This document shows positions 1 to 8,841 of a DNA stretch of 64,000 nucleotides, piece after piece. Under the pieces are notes generated by a model that did no database searches, was not told the DNA's origin, and was given only the letters and a program-made list of their open reading frames with translations. The translations under genes were made by a program, and so were the position numbers. This DNA is from Actinomadura meyerae (GTDB taxonomy: Bacteria; Actinomycetota; Actinomycetes; Streptosporangiales; Streptosporangiaceae): assembly GCF_900188445.1 (NCBI RefSeq), contig NZ_FZOR01000045.1, forward strand, positions 1 to 64,000. The letters are read 5' to 3'. Within the stretch, counting starts at the first letter, position 1, and every line of letters begins with the position of its first letter.

Positions 1-95
1 CCACCGACCCGGTCGGCGAGGCCTACCAGCGCTTCTTCGACGACGTGGAGGCCCGCACCTGCAAGAGCTGCGGCGAAGTGCTCCAGCCCTACTGA
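1..95 (+). CDS. 3' end of an unidentified gene
   Basis: Only the last 30 codons are present; the frame is open from the window edge to a TGA at 93-95. The tail has a CxxC pair (CKSCG) 11-8 residues before the end, which could be half of a small zinc site. It lies 47 bp upstream of pobA on the same strand and so may be co-transcribed with it. The family cannot be named from so short a piece. The coding call rests on the open frame, the G/C-ending codons and the position. Confidence 0.5.
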   Translation, partial: TDPVGEAYQRFFDDVEARTCKSCGEVLQPY

Positions 96-142
96 ACCCC
101 CCATCGGTTACCGAAGGTGACCGGCCGCAGAGAGAGTCCACC

Positions 143-1351
143 ATGGAACGAACACAGGTCGCCATCATCGGAGCCGGCCCGGCCGGCCTCCTCCTCGGGC
201 GGATGCTGGAACTCGCCGGGGTCGACGCGGTGATCCTGGAGCACCGGACCCGCGCCTACGTCGAGGGCCGGATCCGGGCGGGCATGCTGGAGCACCGCAC
301 CGCGCTGCTCCTGGACGAGCTGGGCCTGGCGGAGCGCATGCACCGGGAGGCCGCCGTCCACCACCGGTTCGAGATGCGCTTCGACCGGCAGCGGTACCAG
401 ATCCCGATGGCCGAGCTGACCGGCGGCTGCACCGCCGTCATGTACAGCCAGCAGGAGATCGTCCGTGACGCGATCGAGGCGCGCGTCGCCTCGGGCCTCC
501 CGCTGGAGTTCGACGTCGACGACGTCCGGCTCGAAGGCGTCGACACCGCCGAGCCGAAGGTCCGCTACCGCGCGGCCGACGGCAGCGAGCACGTGCTGGC
601 CTGCGACTACATCGCGGGCTGCGACGGCTTCCACGGGGTGTCCCGCGCGTCGGTCCCGGAGGGCGTGCTGACCTCCTACGAGCACGTCTACCCGTTCGCC
701 TGGCTCGGCGTGCTGGCGGACGTCCCGCCGTCCACCTTCGAGCTGATCTACGCCTGCCACGAGCGCGGCTTCGCGCTGCACAGCATGCGGTCGAGCGAGA
801 TCAGCCGCTTCTACCTCCAGGTGAAGCCGGACGAGGACCTCGCCGCCTGGCCCGAGGAGCGGATCTGGAGCGAGCTGCGGACCCGGCTCGGCACCGACGA
901 CGGCTGGACGCTGTCGGAGGGCGCCGTCACGAAGAAGGGCATCACCGCGATGCGCAGCTTCGTGGTGGAGCCGATGCAGTACGGGCGGCTGTTCCTGGCC
1001 GGGGACGCCGCGCACATCGTCCCGCCGACCGCTGCGAAGGGCCTCAACCTCGCCGCGGCGGACGTCCGGCTGCTCGCCGACGCGCTGTGCACCTGGTACG
1101 AGTCCGGTGACCGCGCGGCGCTCGACCGCTACTCCGACGACGCGCTCCGCGGGGTGTGGCGCGCGCAGCAGTTCTCCCGCTCCATGACGTCGCTGCTGCA
1201 CCACGACCCGAGCAGCCCGATGGAGTGGCGGCTCCAGCACGCCGAGCTGAAGCACGTCTGCACGTCCGAGTCGGCGATGAGGAACTTCTGCGAGAACTAC
1301 GTGGGGTACCCGGCGGTCGGACGGATCCACCGGCTCGACCCCGCCCGCTGA
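143..1351 (+). CDS. pobA: 4-hydroxybenzoate 3-monooxygenase
   Basis: This is a flavoprotein hydroxylase of 402 residues, close to the usual PobA length (about 390-395). PobA converts 4-hydroxybenzoate plus NAD(P)H and O2 to protocatechuate in the cytoplasm, feeding the beta-ketoadipate pathway. Visible motifs are the N-terminal FAD dinucleotide fold GAGPAGLLLG (residues 10-19), the family stretch RIRAGMLEHRT (43-53), and the second FAD motif GDAAHIVPPTAAKGLNLA near residue 290. The ATG at 143 follows a GAGAG ribosome site. Ring-cleavage genes are not in view and could lie upstream, where the partial gene ends. It converges on a binding-protein gene across a shared terminator. Confidence 0.93.
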   Translation: MERTQVAIIGAGPAGLLLGRMLELAGVDAVILEHRTRAYVEGRIRAGMLEHRTALLLDELGLAERMHREAAVHHRFEMRFDRQRYQIPMAELTGGCTAVMYSQQEIVRDAIEARVASGLPLEFDVDDVRLEGVDTAEPKVRYRAADGSEHVLACDYIAGCDGFHGVSRASVPEGVLTSYEHVYPFAWLGVLADVPPSTFELIYACHERGFALHSMRSSEISRFYLQVKPDEDLAAWPEERIWSELRTRLGTDDGWTLSEGAVTKKGITAMRSFVVEPMQYGRLFLAGDAAHIVPPTAAKGLNLAAADVRLLADALCTWYESGDRAALDRYSDDALRGVWRAQQFSRSMTSLLHHDPSSPMEWRLQHAELKHVCTSESAMRNFCENYVGYPAVGRIHRLDPAR

Positions 1352-1364
1352 AGCTCCCCAAAGG

Positions 1365-1399
1365 AAGGTGGGCCGGATCCGACGGATCCGGCCCACCTT
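1365..1399. terminator. Bidirectional hairpin terminator between pobA and the binding-protein gene
   Basis: Perfect 16-bp arms at 1365-1380 and 1384-1399 enclose a 3-nt loop. It sits 13 nt after the pobA stop and 11 nt from the end of the convergent gene, so it can serve both. There is only a short T run on the plus side. Confidence 0.85.
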
Positions 1400-1410
1400 G
1401 TTCGCTTCGG

Positions 1411-2397
1411 TCAGGACTTCGGTTCCTGGATGAGGTCGTCCAGAGTGACGGGCTTCTGGATGAGCTTGTACTTCTCGGTGAGGCGGACCAGCTCCTCCAG
1501 CGAGTCGCGCTGGAAGGAGGCCGGCCAGTCGACCATGTTGATCTTCCCCGCCTGGTCCGCGGGGATCTTCGCGTAGGTCGTGATGACCTTGCGCGCCTCG
1601 TCGGGGTGCGCGTTGGCGTACTCCAGGGACTGGCGCACCGCCGCGTCGAACCGCCGCACCACGTCCGGGTTGCTCTTGGCGTAGGCGGTCGACGTGAAGT
1701 ACGAGGCCACCGCCAGGTTCGGGTGGGTCTCGGCGTAGTTGTTCAGGACGGGCCGGGCGCCGCGCTCCAGCAGCGAGGTCACGAACGGCTCGCACTCCCA
1801 GGCCGCGTCGATGCGGCCCGACTCGACCGCGGTGACCATGTCGGGGAAGCCGAGCTCGGTGAACTTCACCGAGCCCGGGTCGACGCCCTTCTTCTCCAGC
1901 GCCGCGCGGACCGTCACGTCGCCGATGTTGTTGAGCGTGTTGACCGCGAGGGTCTTGCCGGCCAGGCCCTTGGCGTCCCGGATCGGGCTCTTCGCCGGGA
2001 CCAGCACCTGGCACGCCTCGTTCTTGCCCGGGGCGATGCCGACGCCCGGCGTGATCGCCTGCAGCGGCACGCCCTTGCTCTTGGCGATGATCAGCGACAC
2101 GTTGTTCGAGAAGCCGAACTGGTTGCTGTTGCTGACGACGGCCGGGACGATCGCCGCCCCGCCCGCGGCGAGCTGCGGCTCGACCTTGAGCTTCTGCGCG
2201 CTGAAGAAGCCCTTCTGCACGCCGAGGTACAGCGGCGCGACGTCCGTGATCGGGATCAGGCCCACCTTCACCGTGGTCACGCCGTCGGCGTCGCTCTCGC
2301 CCGCCGAGGTGCCCCCCGAGCCGCACCCGGCGGCCAAGCCCGCCGCGAGCGCCGCGGAGACCACCAGGAGCCCGTGCCGTCGGATCTTTCTCATCAT
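1411..2397 (-). CDS. ABC transporter substrate-binding lipoprotein (NMT1/TauA/SsuA type)
   Basis: A 328-residue exported binding protein. The N-terminus has a charged start, a hydrophobic core and a lipobox ending LAAGC near residue 25, so it should be anchored outside the membrane. The body matches the family that binds nitrate, taurine, sulfonates, aromatic acids or pyrimidine precursors (VGLIPITDVAPLYLGVQKGFF; WECEPFVTSLL). An AAGGAG site 6 nt upstream supports the first of two adjacent ATG codons at 2397. The matching permeases and ATPase are at 5187-7605, so the transport system is split by the amidohydrolase and GntR genes. The ligand cannot be read from sequence; an aromatic or amide compound fits the context. 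Confidence 0.88.
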   Translation of the reverse strand: MMRKIRRHGLLVVSAALAAGLAAGCGSGGTSAGESDADGVTTVKVGLIPITDVAPLYLGVQKGFFSAQKLKVEPQLAAGGAAIVPAVVSNSNQFGFSNNVSLIIAKSKGVPLQAITPGVGIAPGKNEACQVLVPAKSPIRDAKGLAGKTLAVNTLNNIGDVTVRAALEKKGVDPGSVKFTELGFPDMVTAVESGRIDAAWECEPFVTSLLERGARPVLNNYAETHPNLAVASYFTSTAYAKSNPDVVRRFDAAVRQSLEYANAHPDEARKVITTYAKIPADQAGKINMVDWPASFQRDSLEELVRLTEKYKLIQKPVTLDDLIQEPKS

Positions 2398-2445
2398 GGC
2401 TCACTCCTTGAGTGGAGCGGCGTCTGCCGCCACTTAAACCCGAAC

Positions 2446-2518
2446 GATTATCATCAATATGCTCCGTGGGTCAACGGTGTCTGCCGAGGCCGACCGCCTG
2501 ATAACGTACAATCGTTAT
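2446..2518. promoter_or_regulatory. Candidate GntR operator sites in the divergent promoter
   Basis: The gap between the binding-protein gene and the amidohydrolase gene is AT-rich compared with its surroundings. GATTATCATCA at 2446-2456 matches 10 of 11 bases with GATAATCATCA at 5011-5021 in front of the permease operon. An 18-bp inverted repeat with arms ATAACG and CGTTAT (2501-2518) overlaps the amidohydrolase start codon. The neighbouring GntR regulator is the obvious ligand; this is inference. Confidence 0.5.
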
Positions 2519-4139
2519 GAGGAATCTTGAGGGTGACTACATCGTCCGGGCCCGCGGGGTGCTCACCATGGACGCGGCCCGGCCGCGCGGTGAGGCGCTC
2601 GCGGTCCGCGGCGCGCGCGTCGTCGCCGCGGGCTCCTTCGACGAGGCGCGCGCGGCCCTCGGTGAGCACGCGCCGGTCCTGGACCTGGGCGACGCGACCG
2701 TCCTGCCGGGGCTGATCGACACGCACATGCACCTGCTGTGGACGGGCATGGCGGACGTCCTGCTCGACCTGGAGGGCGAGCGCAGCATCGAGGGCATCCT
2801 GCGCGCGACGCGCGCCTGGGCCGACGCCCACCCCGGCGCGCCGTGGGTCGTCTCGGCCGACGGCTGGGAGGTCGAGGACGTCGCCGAGCGGCGCCTGCCG
2901 ACCCGCGACGAGCTGGACCGCGCCTGCCCCGACCGCCCGGTGCTGATCCTGCGCTGCGGCCACCAGGGCGCGGCGAACTCGGCCGCGCTGGCCGCGGCCG
3001 GCCTCACCGACGGCACCCCCGACCCGCCCGGCGGCCGCCTCGGCCGGGACGCCGGCGGGCGGCTCACCGGCGAGCTGGTCGAGCCGCCGGCGATCGAGCT
3101 GGTCCGGCGGCACGTGCCGGCGCAGGACGACCGGTCCCGCCGCGCCGCGGTCGCCGCCGCGGCGGAGCGCGCCCTGGCCGCCGGGCTGACCTCGGTGATC
3201 GAGCCGGGGCTGCGCCCCGAGGAACTCGCCACCTACCAGGGGATGCGCGCGGACGGCGAGCTGCCGCTGCGGGTGACCGCGATGCCGCTCCAGCTTGCCG
3301 GCGCCTCCGTCGAGGACGAGGTCGCGCGGCTGTCCGGCCTCGGGGTGGGTTCAGGCTTCGGCGACGACATGCTGCGCCTCGGCCCGGTGAAGGTGTTCCT
3401 GGACGGCGGCGGCTCGCTCGGCACGGCCTACCTGCGGGAGCCCTGGCCGGGCCGGTGCGGCGACCACGGGCAGCTCCTGCTCGACCCCGGCTCGATGCGG
3501 GAGCTGGCGTCCGGGCTGGTGGCGCACGGCTGGGCCCTGGGCGTGCACGCCGTCGGCGGCGGGGCGCTCGACCTGCTGTTCGACGTGCTCGACCACGCCG
3601 ACCGGGTGGCGCCGGTGAAGCCGCTGCGCTGCCAGGCCATCCACGCCTACCTGACGCCGTCGGAGCGCAACATGGCCGACGCCCGCCGCCTCGGCGTGGT
3701 CGTCGCGACCCAGCCGACGATGCAGGAGCAGTTCGCCGACCGCCTCATCGCCCAGCTCGGCGCCGACGCCGCGGCGGCGGCCACCCCGCTGGCCACCTGG
3801 CAGCGGGCGGGCGTCCGGCTGGCCGGCGGCTCGGACTCGCCGGTCACCCCGTTCCAGCCGCTGCGCGGGATCTGGCAGGCGGTGACCCGCCACCACCCGC
3901 CGACCGGCGGGCCTCTCGGCCCGGACGAGCGGCTCGACGTGGCGGCGGCCCTGCGGATGTACACGGCCGACGCCGCCTACGCCGCGTTCAACGACCACGC
4001 GGTGGGCGTGCTGCGTCCCGGCATGCGCGCCGACTGGGTCGCGCTGGGCGCCGACCCCACCGAGTGCCCGCCCGGCGATCTGCGCGACATCCCGGTCCTG
4101 GCCACGGCGGTCGACGGCCGGATCCGCCACCGGGCCTAG
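2517..4139 (+). CDS. Amidohydrolase family protein (YtcJ-like metal-dependent hydrolase)
   Basis: A 540-residue cytoplasmic hydrolase of the amidohydrolase superfamily, the usual length for YtcJ-like proteins. It shows the N-terminal metal motif DTHMHL (residues 68-73), the KVFLDGGGSLGTAYL stretch typical of this branch, a later metal histidine in GVHAVGGGA, and the C-terminal GSDSPV Asp loop. Members hydrolyse amides, formamides or cyclic imides; the substrate here is unknown. The start codon sits inside an inverted repeat with no good Shine-Dalgarno site, so translation may be leaderless or the start may be slightly downstream. It lies inside the transport cluster and probably acts on the imported compound. 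Confidence 0.85.
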   Translation: MRNLEGDYIVRARGVLTMDAARPRGEALAVRGARVVAAGSFDEARAALGEHAPVLDLGDATVLPGLIDTHMHLLWTGMADVLLDLEGERSIEGILRATRAWADAHPGAPWVVSADGWEVEDVAERRLPTRDELDRACPDRPVLILRCGHQGAANSAALAAAGLTDGTPDPPGGRLGRDAGGRLTGELVEPPAIELVRRHVPAQDDRSRRAAVAAAAERALAAGLTSVIEPGLRPEELATYQGMRADGELPLRVTAMPLQLAGASVEDEVARLSGLGVGSGFGDDMLRLGPVKVFLDGGGSLGTAYLREPWPGRCGDHGQLLLDPGSMRELASGLVAHGWALGVHAVGGGALDLLFDVLDHADRVAPVKPLRCQAIHAYLTPSERNMADARRLGVVVATQPTMQEQFADRLIAQLGADAAAAATPLATWQRAGVRLAGGSDSPVTPFQPLRGIWQAVTRHHPPTGGPLGPDERLDVAAALRMYTADAAYAAFNDHAVGVLRPGMRADWVALGADPTECPPGDLRDIPVLATAVDGRIRHRA

Positions 4140-4152
4140 TGGAGTCCCATCA

Positions 4153-4204
4153 CTTGCGGCGTGTCGCCCCTATGGCCGCGTCCGAAGGGGCGACATGCCG
4201 CAAG
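4153..4204. terminator. Bidirectional terminator hairpin
   Basis: Long arms CTTGCGGC-g-TGTCGCCCCT and AGGGGCGACA-t-GCCGCAAG pair with one opposed mismatch. It lies between the ends of the amidohydrolase and the convergent GntR gene. Confidence 0.85.
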
Positions 4205-4228
4205 CGGACGCGGCCGGGCCGCCGCGGG

Positions 4229-4933
4229 TCAGCTGACGACCGAGGTCGGCGGGCTGTGGCGGCGCACCGCGCGGCGCACCCGCGCGGGGTCCTGCGACTC
4301 GACGGCGTCGACGAGGGCGACGTGGGTGCGGAAGGTCCTGCCGGCGGTGAACAGGTCGTCGGAGCTGACGTGCTCGATCTCATTCTCGATCATGTCGAGC
4401 ATCGTGGTGTAGATGACGCGCAGCACCAGGTTGGGGGTGATCTCGGCGATCCGCCGGTGCACGGCCCAGTTGGCGCGCAGGAACGCGGCGGCGTCGGTGC
4501 GCTGCTCGTCCATGCGGGCCAGCAGCTCGCGGAGGTCGGCGAGGTCCTCCTCGGTGCGGTGGGCGGCGGCGTCCATGAGGATCGGCTCCTCCAGCGCGTC
4601 GCGCACCGCCAGGCAGTTCGCGCTGGTGTCGCCGTTCTCGCGCAGCTCCAGGATCAGGTGGTTGATGCGCACGTGGCTCGGCGTGCGCAGGGTGAACAGG
4701 CCGCCTCCGGGCCCCGGCTTCGCCGACACGACCCCGCGCGTCTCCAGCAGCCGGACGGCCTCGTTGACGGTCCCGACCGCGACGCCGTACTCCTGGCGCA
4801 CGTCCTCCTTGGTGCCGAGCCTGCTGCCGTCGGGCAGCGCGGAATCGATGATCTTGCGCTCGATCTCCCGCGCGATGGCCTCGGCGCGCGACAGTCGCCA
4901 CTCGGTGCGGTCGGTGTGGTCGGGACGACTCAT
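4229..4933 (-). CDS. GntR-family regulator, FadR/FCD subfamily
   Basis: A 234-residue transcription factor. An N-terminal winged helix (about residues 18-80, including LGTKEDVRQEYGVAVGTVNEAVRLLETRGVV) is followed by an all-helical FCD ligand domain (about 95-225) with metal/ligand-type histidines in NWAVHRRIAE and FRTHVALVDAV. Such regulators usually repress catabolic and uptake genes and release DNA on binding a pathway acid. It is transcribed away from the permease operon and lies beside two intergenic regions that share an AT-rich motif, so local control is likely. An AGAG site precedes the ATG. Confidence 0.88.
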   Translation of the reverse strand: MSRPDHTDRTEWRLSRAEAIAREIERKIIDSALPDGSRLGTKEDVRQEYGVAVGTVNEAVRLLETRGVVSAKPGPGGGLFTLRTPSHVRINHLILELRENGDTSANCLAVRDALEEPILMDAAAHRTEEDLADLRELLARMDEQRTDAAAFLRANWAVHRRIAEITPNLVLRVIYTTMLDMIENEIEHVSSDDLFTAGRTFRTHVALVDAVESQDPARVRRAVRRHSPPTSVVS

Positions 4934-5004
4934 CGGGTTGCTCTCCAGATCGTCGGTCGGATAGCGGCCGGTCAGCGGGATGGCGGGGCGGGAACGGCCC
5001 TACC

Positions 5005-5040
5005 TTGACAGATAATCATCATGCTTAATACCGTCATTAT
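5005..5040 (+). promoter_or_regulatory. Candidate promoter and operator of the ABC permease operon
   Basis: A consensus TTGACA (5005-5010) is followed at once by GATAATCATCA (5011-5021), the motif shared with 2446-2456. The best -10 candidates are TAATAC at 5026, which gives a short 15-bp spacer, or a downstream CATTAT. A regulator bound here would block the -35/-10 region. Confidence 0.4.
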
Positions 5041-5186
5041 AGGGCTGAAGGAAGCCCCGTGGTGGCCACCCCCCGCCACCCGATCGTTCGCGGTGTCCCG
5101 ACGTGCCCGACGTCCCCCGCGTGTGGCCAGGGTCGGCCGTTCCGCCGGTGCGGACGCGGCAAGGCCGTATCCGGAAGGAGCTTCCG

Positions 5187-6026
5187 TTGACCTCGACCAC
5201 GTCGGAGTCAGTCGTTCCCGGCAGGAGGCGGCGGCGGTTCGCCCGCTCGCCGAGGTTCACCGACGGGCTGCTCGGCGCGGCGGGGCTCGCCGCGACGCTG
5301 GCCGTCCTCGAACTGTCCACGATCGCCGGGCTGCTGCCGGAACGGACGTTCCCGCGCATCACCAGCGACCTCGGTGAACTCGCCGGCCTGGCCGGCGGCT
5401 CCGAGCTGTGGACCGCGATCGGCCGCACCCTGCAGGGGTGGGCGATCAGCTTCGCGATCGCCGTGGTGGTCGCGGTGCTGCTCGGCGTCGCCATCGGCTC
5501 CAGCAGCCTGCTGCGGGCGGCGACCAACGCGGTCATCGAGTTCCTGCGCCCGATCCCGTCGGTCGCGCTGATCCCGCTCGTCGTCCTCGTCCTCGGCACC
5601 GGCCTGCAGAGCAAGGTCTTCCTGGCCGCGTTCGCCGCGGCCTGGCCGGTCCTCATCGCCACCATCTACGGCATGCGGGACGTCGAGCCGGTCGCCCTGG
5701 AGACGGCCCGGGCGTTCCGGGCCCGCCCGCACGACCGGCTGCTGTCGGTGGTGCTGCCGAGCGCGGTGCCCTACATCGCCACCGGGCTGCGCGTGGCGTC
5801 GACCACCGCGCTGATCCTCTGCGTCACCGCCGAGCTGGTGATCGGGTCGCCCGGCCTGGGCCAGTCGATCACCGTGGCGCAGGCGGGCGGCCAGTACAGG
5901 CTGATGTACGCGCTGATCATCGCGACGGGGCTGCTCGGGGTCCTGCTCAATCTCGTGTTCGTCGCGCTGGAGAGGCGGCTGCTGCGGTGGCACCCGTCGC
6001 AGCGCGCCAAGGAGGTCGTCCAGTGA
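5187..6026 (+). CDS. ABC transporter permease (SsuC/TauC family)
   Basis: An inner-membrane permease of about 279 residues from the TTG at 5187, chosen because GGAAGGAG lies 6 nt upstream. The frame is open further 5' to an ATG at 5103, but that one has no ribosome site. A basic cytoplasmic N-terminus (PGRRRRRF) leads into about six membrane helices. The EAA-type loop, ETARAFRARPHDRLLSVVLP, contacts the ATPase. Its stop overlaps the GTG start of the second permease by 3 bp, which implies translational coupling. Confidence 0.85.
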   Translation: MTSTTSESVVPGRRRRRFARSPRFTDGLLGAAGLAATLAVLELSTIAGLLPERTFPRITSDLGELAGLAGGSELWTAIGRTLQGWAISFAIAVVVAVLLGVAIGSSSLLRAATNAVIEFLRPIPSVALIPLVVLVLGTGLQSKVFLAAFAAAWPVLIATIYGMRDVEPVALETARAFRARPHDRLLSVVLPSAVPYIATGLRVASTTALILCVTAELVIGSPGLGQSITVAQAGGQYRLMYALIIATGLLGVLLNLVFVALERRLLRWHPSQRAKEVVQ

Positions 6027-6793
6027 GCCGCCGCGCAGTGCTCCTCGGCGTGCAGATCGCCGCGCCCGTCCTCGTGCTGCTCGGCTGGGCGGTGTGGTCG
6101 GCCGGCAGCGCCAACATCTTCTACCCGCCCCTGACCACGATCCTCTCGGTGTTCCGCGAGACGTGGCTGTTCGACCGGGTCGGCTCCGACGTCGTCCCGA
6201 GCCTGACCAACATGTTCTCCGGGTTCGCGCTGTCGATCGTCATCGGCGTGCCGCTCGGCGTCCTCATCGGGCTCGTGCGCAAGCTCGGCACCGCGCTGGC
6301 GCCGGTCGTCGAGTTCGTCCGGGCGATCCCGCCGCCCGCGCTGATCCCGTTCGGCATCGTCGTGCTCGGTGTCGGGACGTCGATGAAGGTGTTCATCATC
6401 CTGATGGTCAGCCTGTTTCCGATCCTGATGCACACCATCGACGGGGTGCGCGGGGTCGACCCCGGTCTGCTGGACAGCGCGCGCGCCTACCGCGTCCCCC
6501 GCCGCGACCGGCTGCTGCGGGTGGTGCTGCCGGCCGCGGCGCCGCAGATCTTCGCCGGGGCACGGGTCGCGCTGTCGCTCTCCCTGATCCTCATGGTGAT
6601 CAGCGAGATGGTCGCGAGCACCCGCGGGATCGGCTACTTCATCCTCGAGGCCCAGCGCACCTTCGCCATCCCCGAGATGTGGTCCGGGATGGTGCTGCTC
6701 GGGATCCTCGGCTACCTGTTCAATCTCGCCTTCGGCGTCATCGAGCGCCGCGCGCTGCGCTGGCACCACGGGGCACGAAAAGGAGCGTCTTGA
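6023..6793 (+). CDS. ABC transporter permease, second subunit
   Basis: A permease of 256 residues starting at the GTG at 6023, with GGAGG 7 nt upstream. It has about six hydrophobic helices and the EAA loop DSARAYRVPRRDRLLRVVLP. It is a paralogue of the preceding permease, so the transporter is a heterodimer rather than the homodimer common in SsuC/TauC systems. The stop overlaps the ATPase start in a TGATG junction. Confidence 0.87.
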   Translation: MSRRAVLLGVQIAAPVLVLLGWAVWSAGSANIFYPPLTTILSVFRETWLFDRVGSDVVPSLTNMFSGFALSIVIGVPLGVLIGLVRKLGTALAPVVEFVRAIPPPALIPFGIVVLGVGTSMKVFIILMVSLFPILMHTIDGVRGVDPGLLDSARAYRVPRRDRLLRVVLPAAAPQIFAGARVALSLSLILMVISEMVASTRGIGYFILEAQRTFAIPEMWSGMVLLGILGYLFNLAFGVIERRALRWHHGARKGAS

Positions 6794-7605
6794 TGAGCAA
6801 CGAAGCGCCGATGCTCGAGGTCGAGGGCCTCGGCAAGGTCTACGGCGGCGGCGACCAGGCGGTGCACGCGATCGACGAGATCAGCTTCACCGTCGCGCGC
6901 AGCGAGTTCGTGTGCGTCGTCGGCCCGTCCGGCTGCGGCAAGACGACGCTGCTGCGCTGCCTGTCCGGGCTGATGCCCGCCACGACCGGCGTGGTGCGGG
7001 TCGAGGGCGAGCCGATCGACCGCACCCCGGAGGACATGGCGATCGTCTTCCAGGACTACAGCAGGTCGCTGTTCCCGTGGATGTCGGTGGAGGAGAACGT
7101 CGCCTTCCCGCTGCGGCGCAAGCGGCTGGACCGCAAGAAGCGGCAGACGCTGATCAGCGAGTCGCTCGCGGCCGTCGGCCTGGCCGACGCCGGCCGCCGG
7201 TACCCGTGGCAGCTGTCGGGCGGCATGCAGCAGCGCGTGGCGATCGCGCGCGCCCTGGCGTACGAGCCGCAGATCCTGCTGATGGACGAGCCGTTCGCCT
7301 CGCTGGACGCGCAGACCCGCGCCGACCTGGAGGACCTCACCCTCAAGCTCCGCCACGAGTACGGCGTGACCGTGGTGTTCGTGACGCACGACATCGACGA
7401 GGCGGTCTACCTGGCCGACCGGGTCATCGCGCTGACCCCGCGTCCCACCCGGGTCCGGGGGATCGTCGACGTCGACCTGCCGCGTCCGCGCGACCAGCTC
7501 AGCACGAAGGAGCTGCCGGAGTTCGCGCGGCTGCGCGGGCGCGTCTACCGGGAGGTGCGCCAGCTCGGCGACCCGGAGACCGCGGCCGCCGCCCCCAACG
7601 CCTAG
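6793..7605 (+). CDS. ABC transporter ATP-binding protein (SsuB/TauB family)
   Basis: A 270-residue cytoplasmic ATPase that powers the two upstream permeases. It shows Walker A GPSGCGKTT, a Q-loop in VFQDYSRSLFPW, the signature LSGGMQQRVAIARAL, Walker B ILLMDEPFASLD, and the switch histidine in VFVTHDIDEA. The ATG is preceded by AAAAGGAG and overlaps the permease stop. It is the last gene of the operon; 36 bp separate it from a convergent gene and no clear hairpin was seen there. Confidence 0.92.
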   Translation: MSNEAPMLEVEGLGKVYGGGDQAVHAIDEISFTVARSEFVCVVGPSGCGKTTLLRCLSGLMPATTGVVRVEGEPIDRTPEDMAIVFQDYSRSLFPWMSVEENVAFPLRRKRLDRKKRQTLISESLAAVGLADAGRRYPWQLSGGMQQRVAIARALAYEPQILLMDEPFASLDAQTRADLEDLTLKLRHEYGVTVVFVTHDIDEAVYLADRVIALTPRPTRVRGIVDVDLPRPRDQLSTKELPEFARLRGRVYREVRQLGDPETAAAAPNA

Positions 7606-7641
7606 GACGGTGTCCGAGGGGGGCGGCGGGGGCGGTGCCCT

Positions 7642-8841
7642 TCACTCCTCGGGGTCGCCCGCCGGGGTGAAGGGCCAGCGCCGGCCGATGCCGACGTGCA
7701 AGATGACGCCGACGCTGAGGAAGCTCAGCGCGGCGGTGGTGACCCAGTCGTCCGCGGTGGCCCGCGTCCAGGCGACGGTCCCGGCGTAGGCGTACAGCGC
7801 GCGGTCGATGGCGAACGCGACCAGGGCGCTGAGCACGAGGGTGAGGACGCGTCCCGGCACGGTCGGCAGCCGGGACGCGGGCCAGCCGTCGAACAGCATG
7901 GCGGTGATCAGCACGCCGGTGATCACGCAGCCGCAGGCGGCGCCGATCGCCGCGGGCCGCCAGCCGGCCGCTTCGCGCAGCAGCACGTAGGTGACCGCAC
8001 CGAGCGCGATGACCAGGACGTTCCCGGCGAGCAGGCGCGGTGCCCGGCGGGCGATGGCGTGGACGGGCCAGCCGCGCAGCCCGATGAACACCACCGTCTG
8101 CCAGACCCCCACCGCGACGAGCGCCGCGCCGAAGTCGGGCGCGGGGACCGGGCCGCCGGGGTCGCGCAATCCGGCGGCGGACCGTTCGGCGGCGGGCACG
8201 GCCTCGTGGTTCACCAGCAGGAAGTAGGCGGCGGCCCCGATCGCCCAGGACAGCGCGAGCGCCGCGAGGCCCGAGGGCAGCCGGCTCAGCCGGTTCAGCG
8301 GCCACCGCTCGGAGACCAGCGTCAGCTGGAGCGTGGCGGTGAAGACCGCGGCGGCCAGCGGAAGCGTCGCCGGGAACGTGGCCGGCGCCCCGCCGCCCGG
8401 GTCGGCCTGGAAGACCCCGCGGAGGTCGGAGCGTTCGACCACGGCCTGCCCGGCGATCGTCAGCACCACCGCGAACGCGGCGACCAGGACGGTGTCGATC
8501 ACGCCGGTCCAGGGGGTGGGCAGCCGCGAGCCGGGCCAGTCATTCCACCAGAACGCCACCATCGCGACGGCGGGCAGCGCGAACAGGGCCAGCGGGCCGA
8601 GGACCAGCAGCGACGTCCGGGTGTCGCCGGTTCCGAACGCCAGGACCGCGAACGCGGCCACGGTCAGCACGGTCCCGCCGAGCCCCGCCCAGGGCTGCGC
8701 GCTGAACCGCCCGCGCCGCGCCTCCACCGGCGGCGCGGCGCGGAGGCGGGGCGGCGTCGTCAGCGTCGGCCGGTCGGGGAGCGGTTCCGTGCTGCAGCAG
8801 ACCAGCTCGGCCGCCCGCGCCCGGCCGGGGCGCGCCGTCAT
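7642..8841 (-). CDS. Integral membrane protein with an internally repeated module, function unknown
   Basis: A 399-residue protein with about ten hydrophobic segments after a 50-residue hydrophilic N-terminus. A unit with WPxSRLPT followed by a long helix appears twice (NDWPGSRLPTPWTG and later FDGWPASRLPTVPG), which suggests an internal duplication. I do not recognise the family. The ATG overlaps the stop of the molybdenum-subunit gene (ATGA), so it is the last gene of the hydroxylase operon and may help with membrane attachment, electron transfer or transport. That role is inference from position only. Confidence 0.72.
   Translation of the reverse strand: MTARPGRARAAELVCCSTEPLPDRPTLTTPPRLRAAPPVEARRGRFSAQPWAGLGGTVLTVAAFAVLAFGTGDTRTSLLVLGPLALFALPAVAMVAFWWNDWPGSRLPTPWTGVIDTVLVAAFAVVLTIAGQAVVERSDLRGVFQADPGGGAPATFPATLPLAAAVFTATLQLTLVSERWPLNRLSRLPSGLAALALSWAIGAAAYFLLVNHEAVPAAERSAAGLRDPGGPVPAPDFGAALVAVGVWQTVVFIGLRGWPVHAIARRAPRLLAGNVLVIALGAVTYVLLREAAGWRPAAIGAACGCVITGVLITAMLFDGWPASRLPTVPGRVLTLVLSALVAFAIDRALYAYAGTVAWTRATADDWVTTAALSFLSVGVILHVGIGRRWPFTPAGDPEE

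Noticed and set aside
2738..5008. Open frame of about 756 codons overlapping amidohydrolase and GntR genes
   Set aside because: It crosses a terminator hairpin and two convergent genes; its translation is Arg/Pro-rich and has no family likeness.
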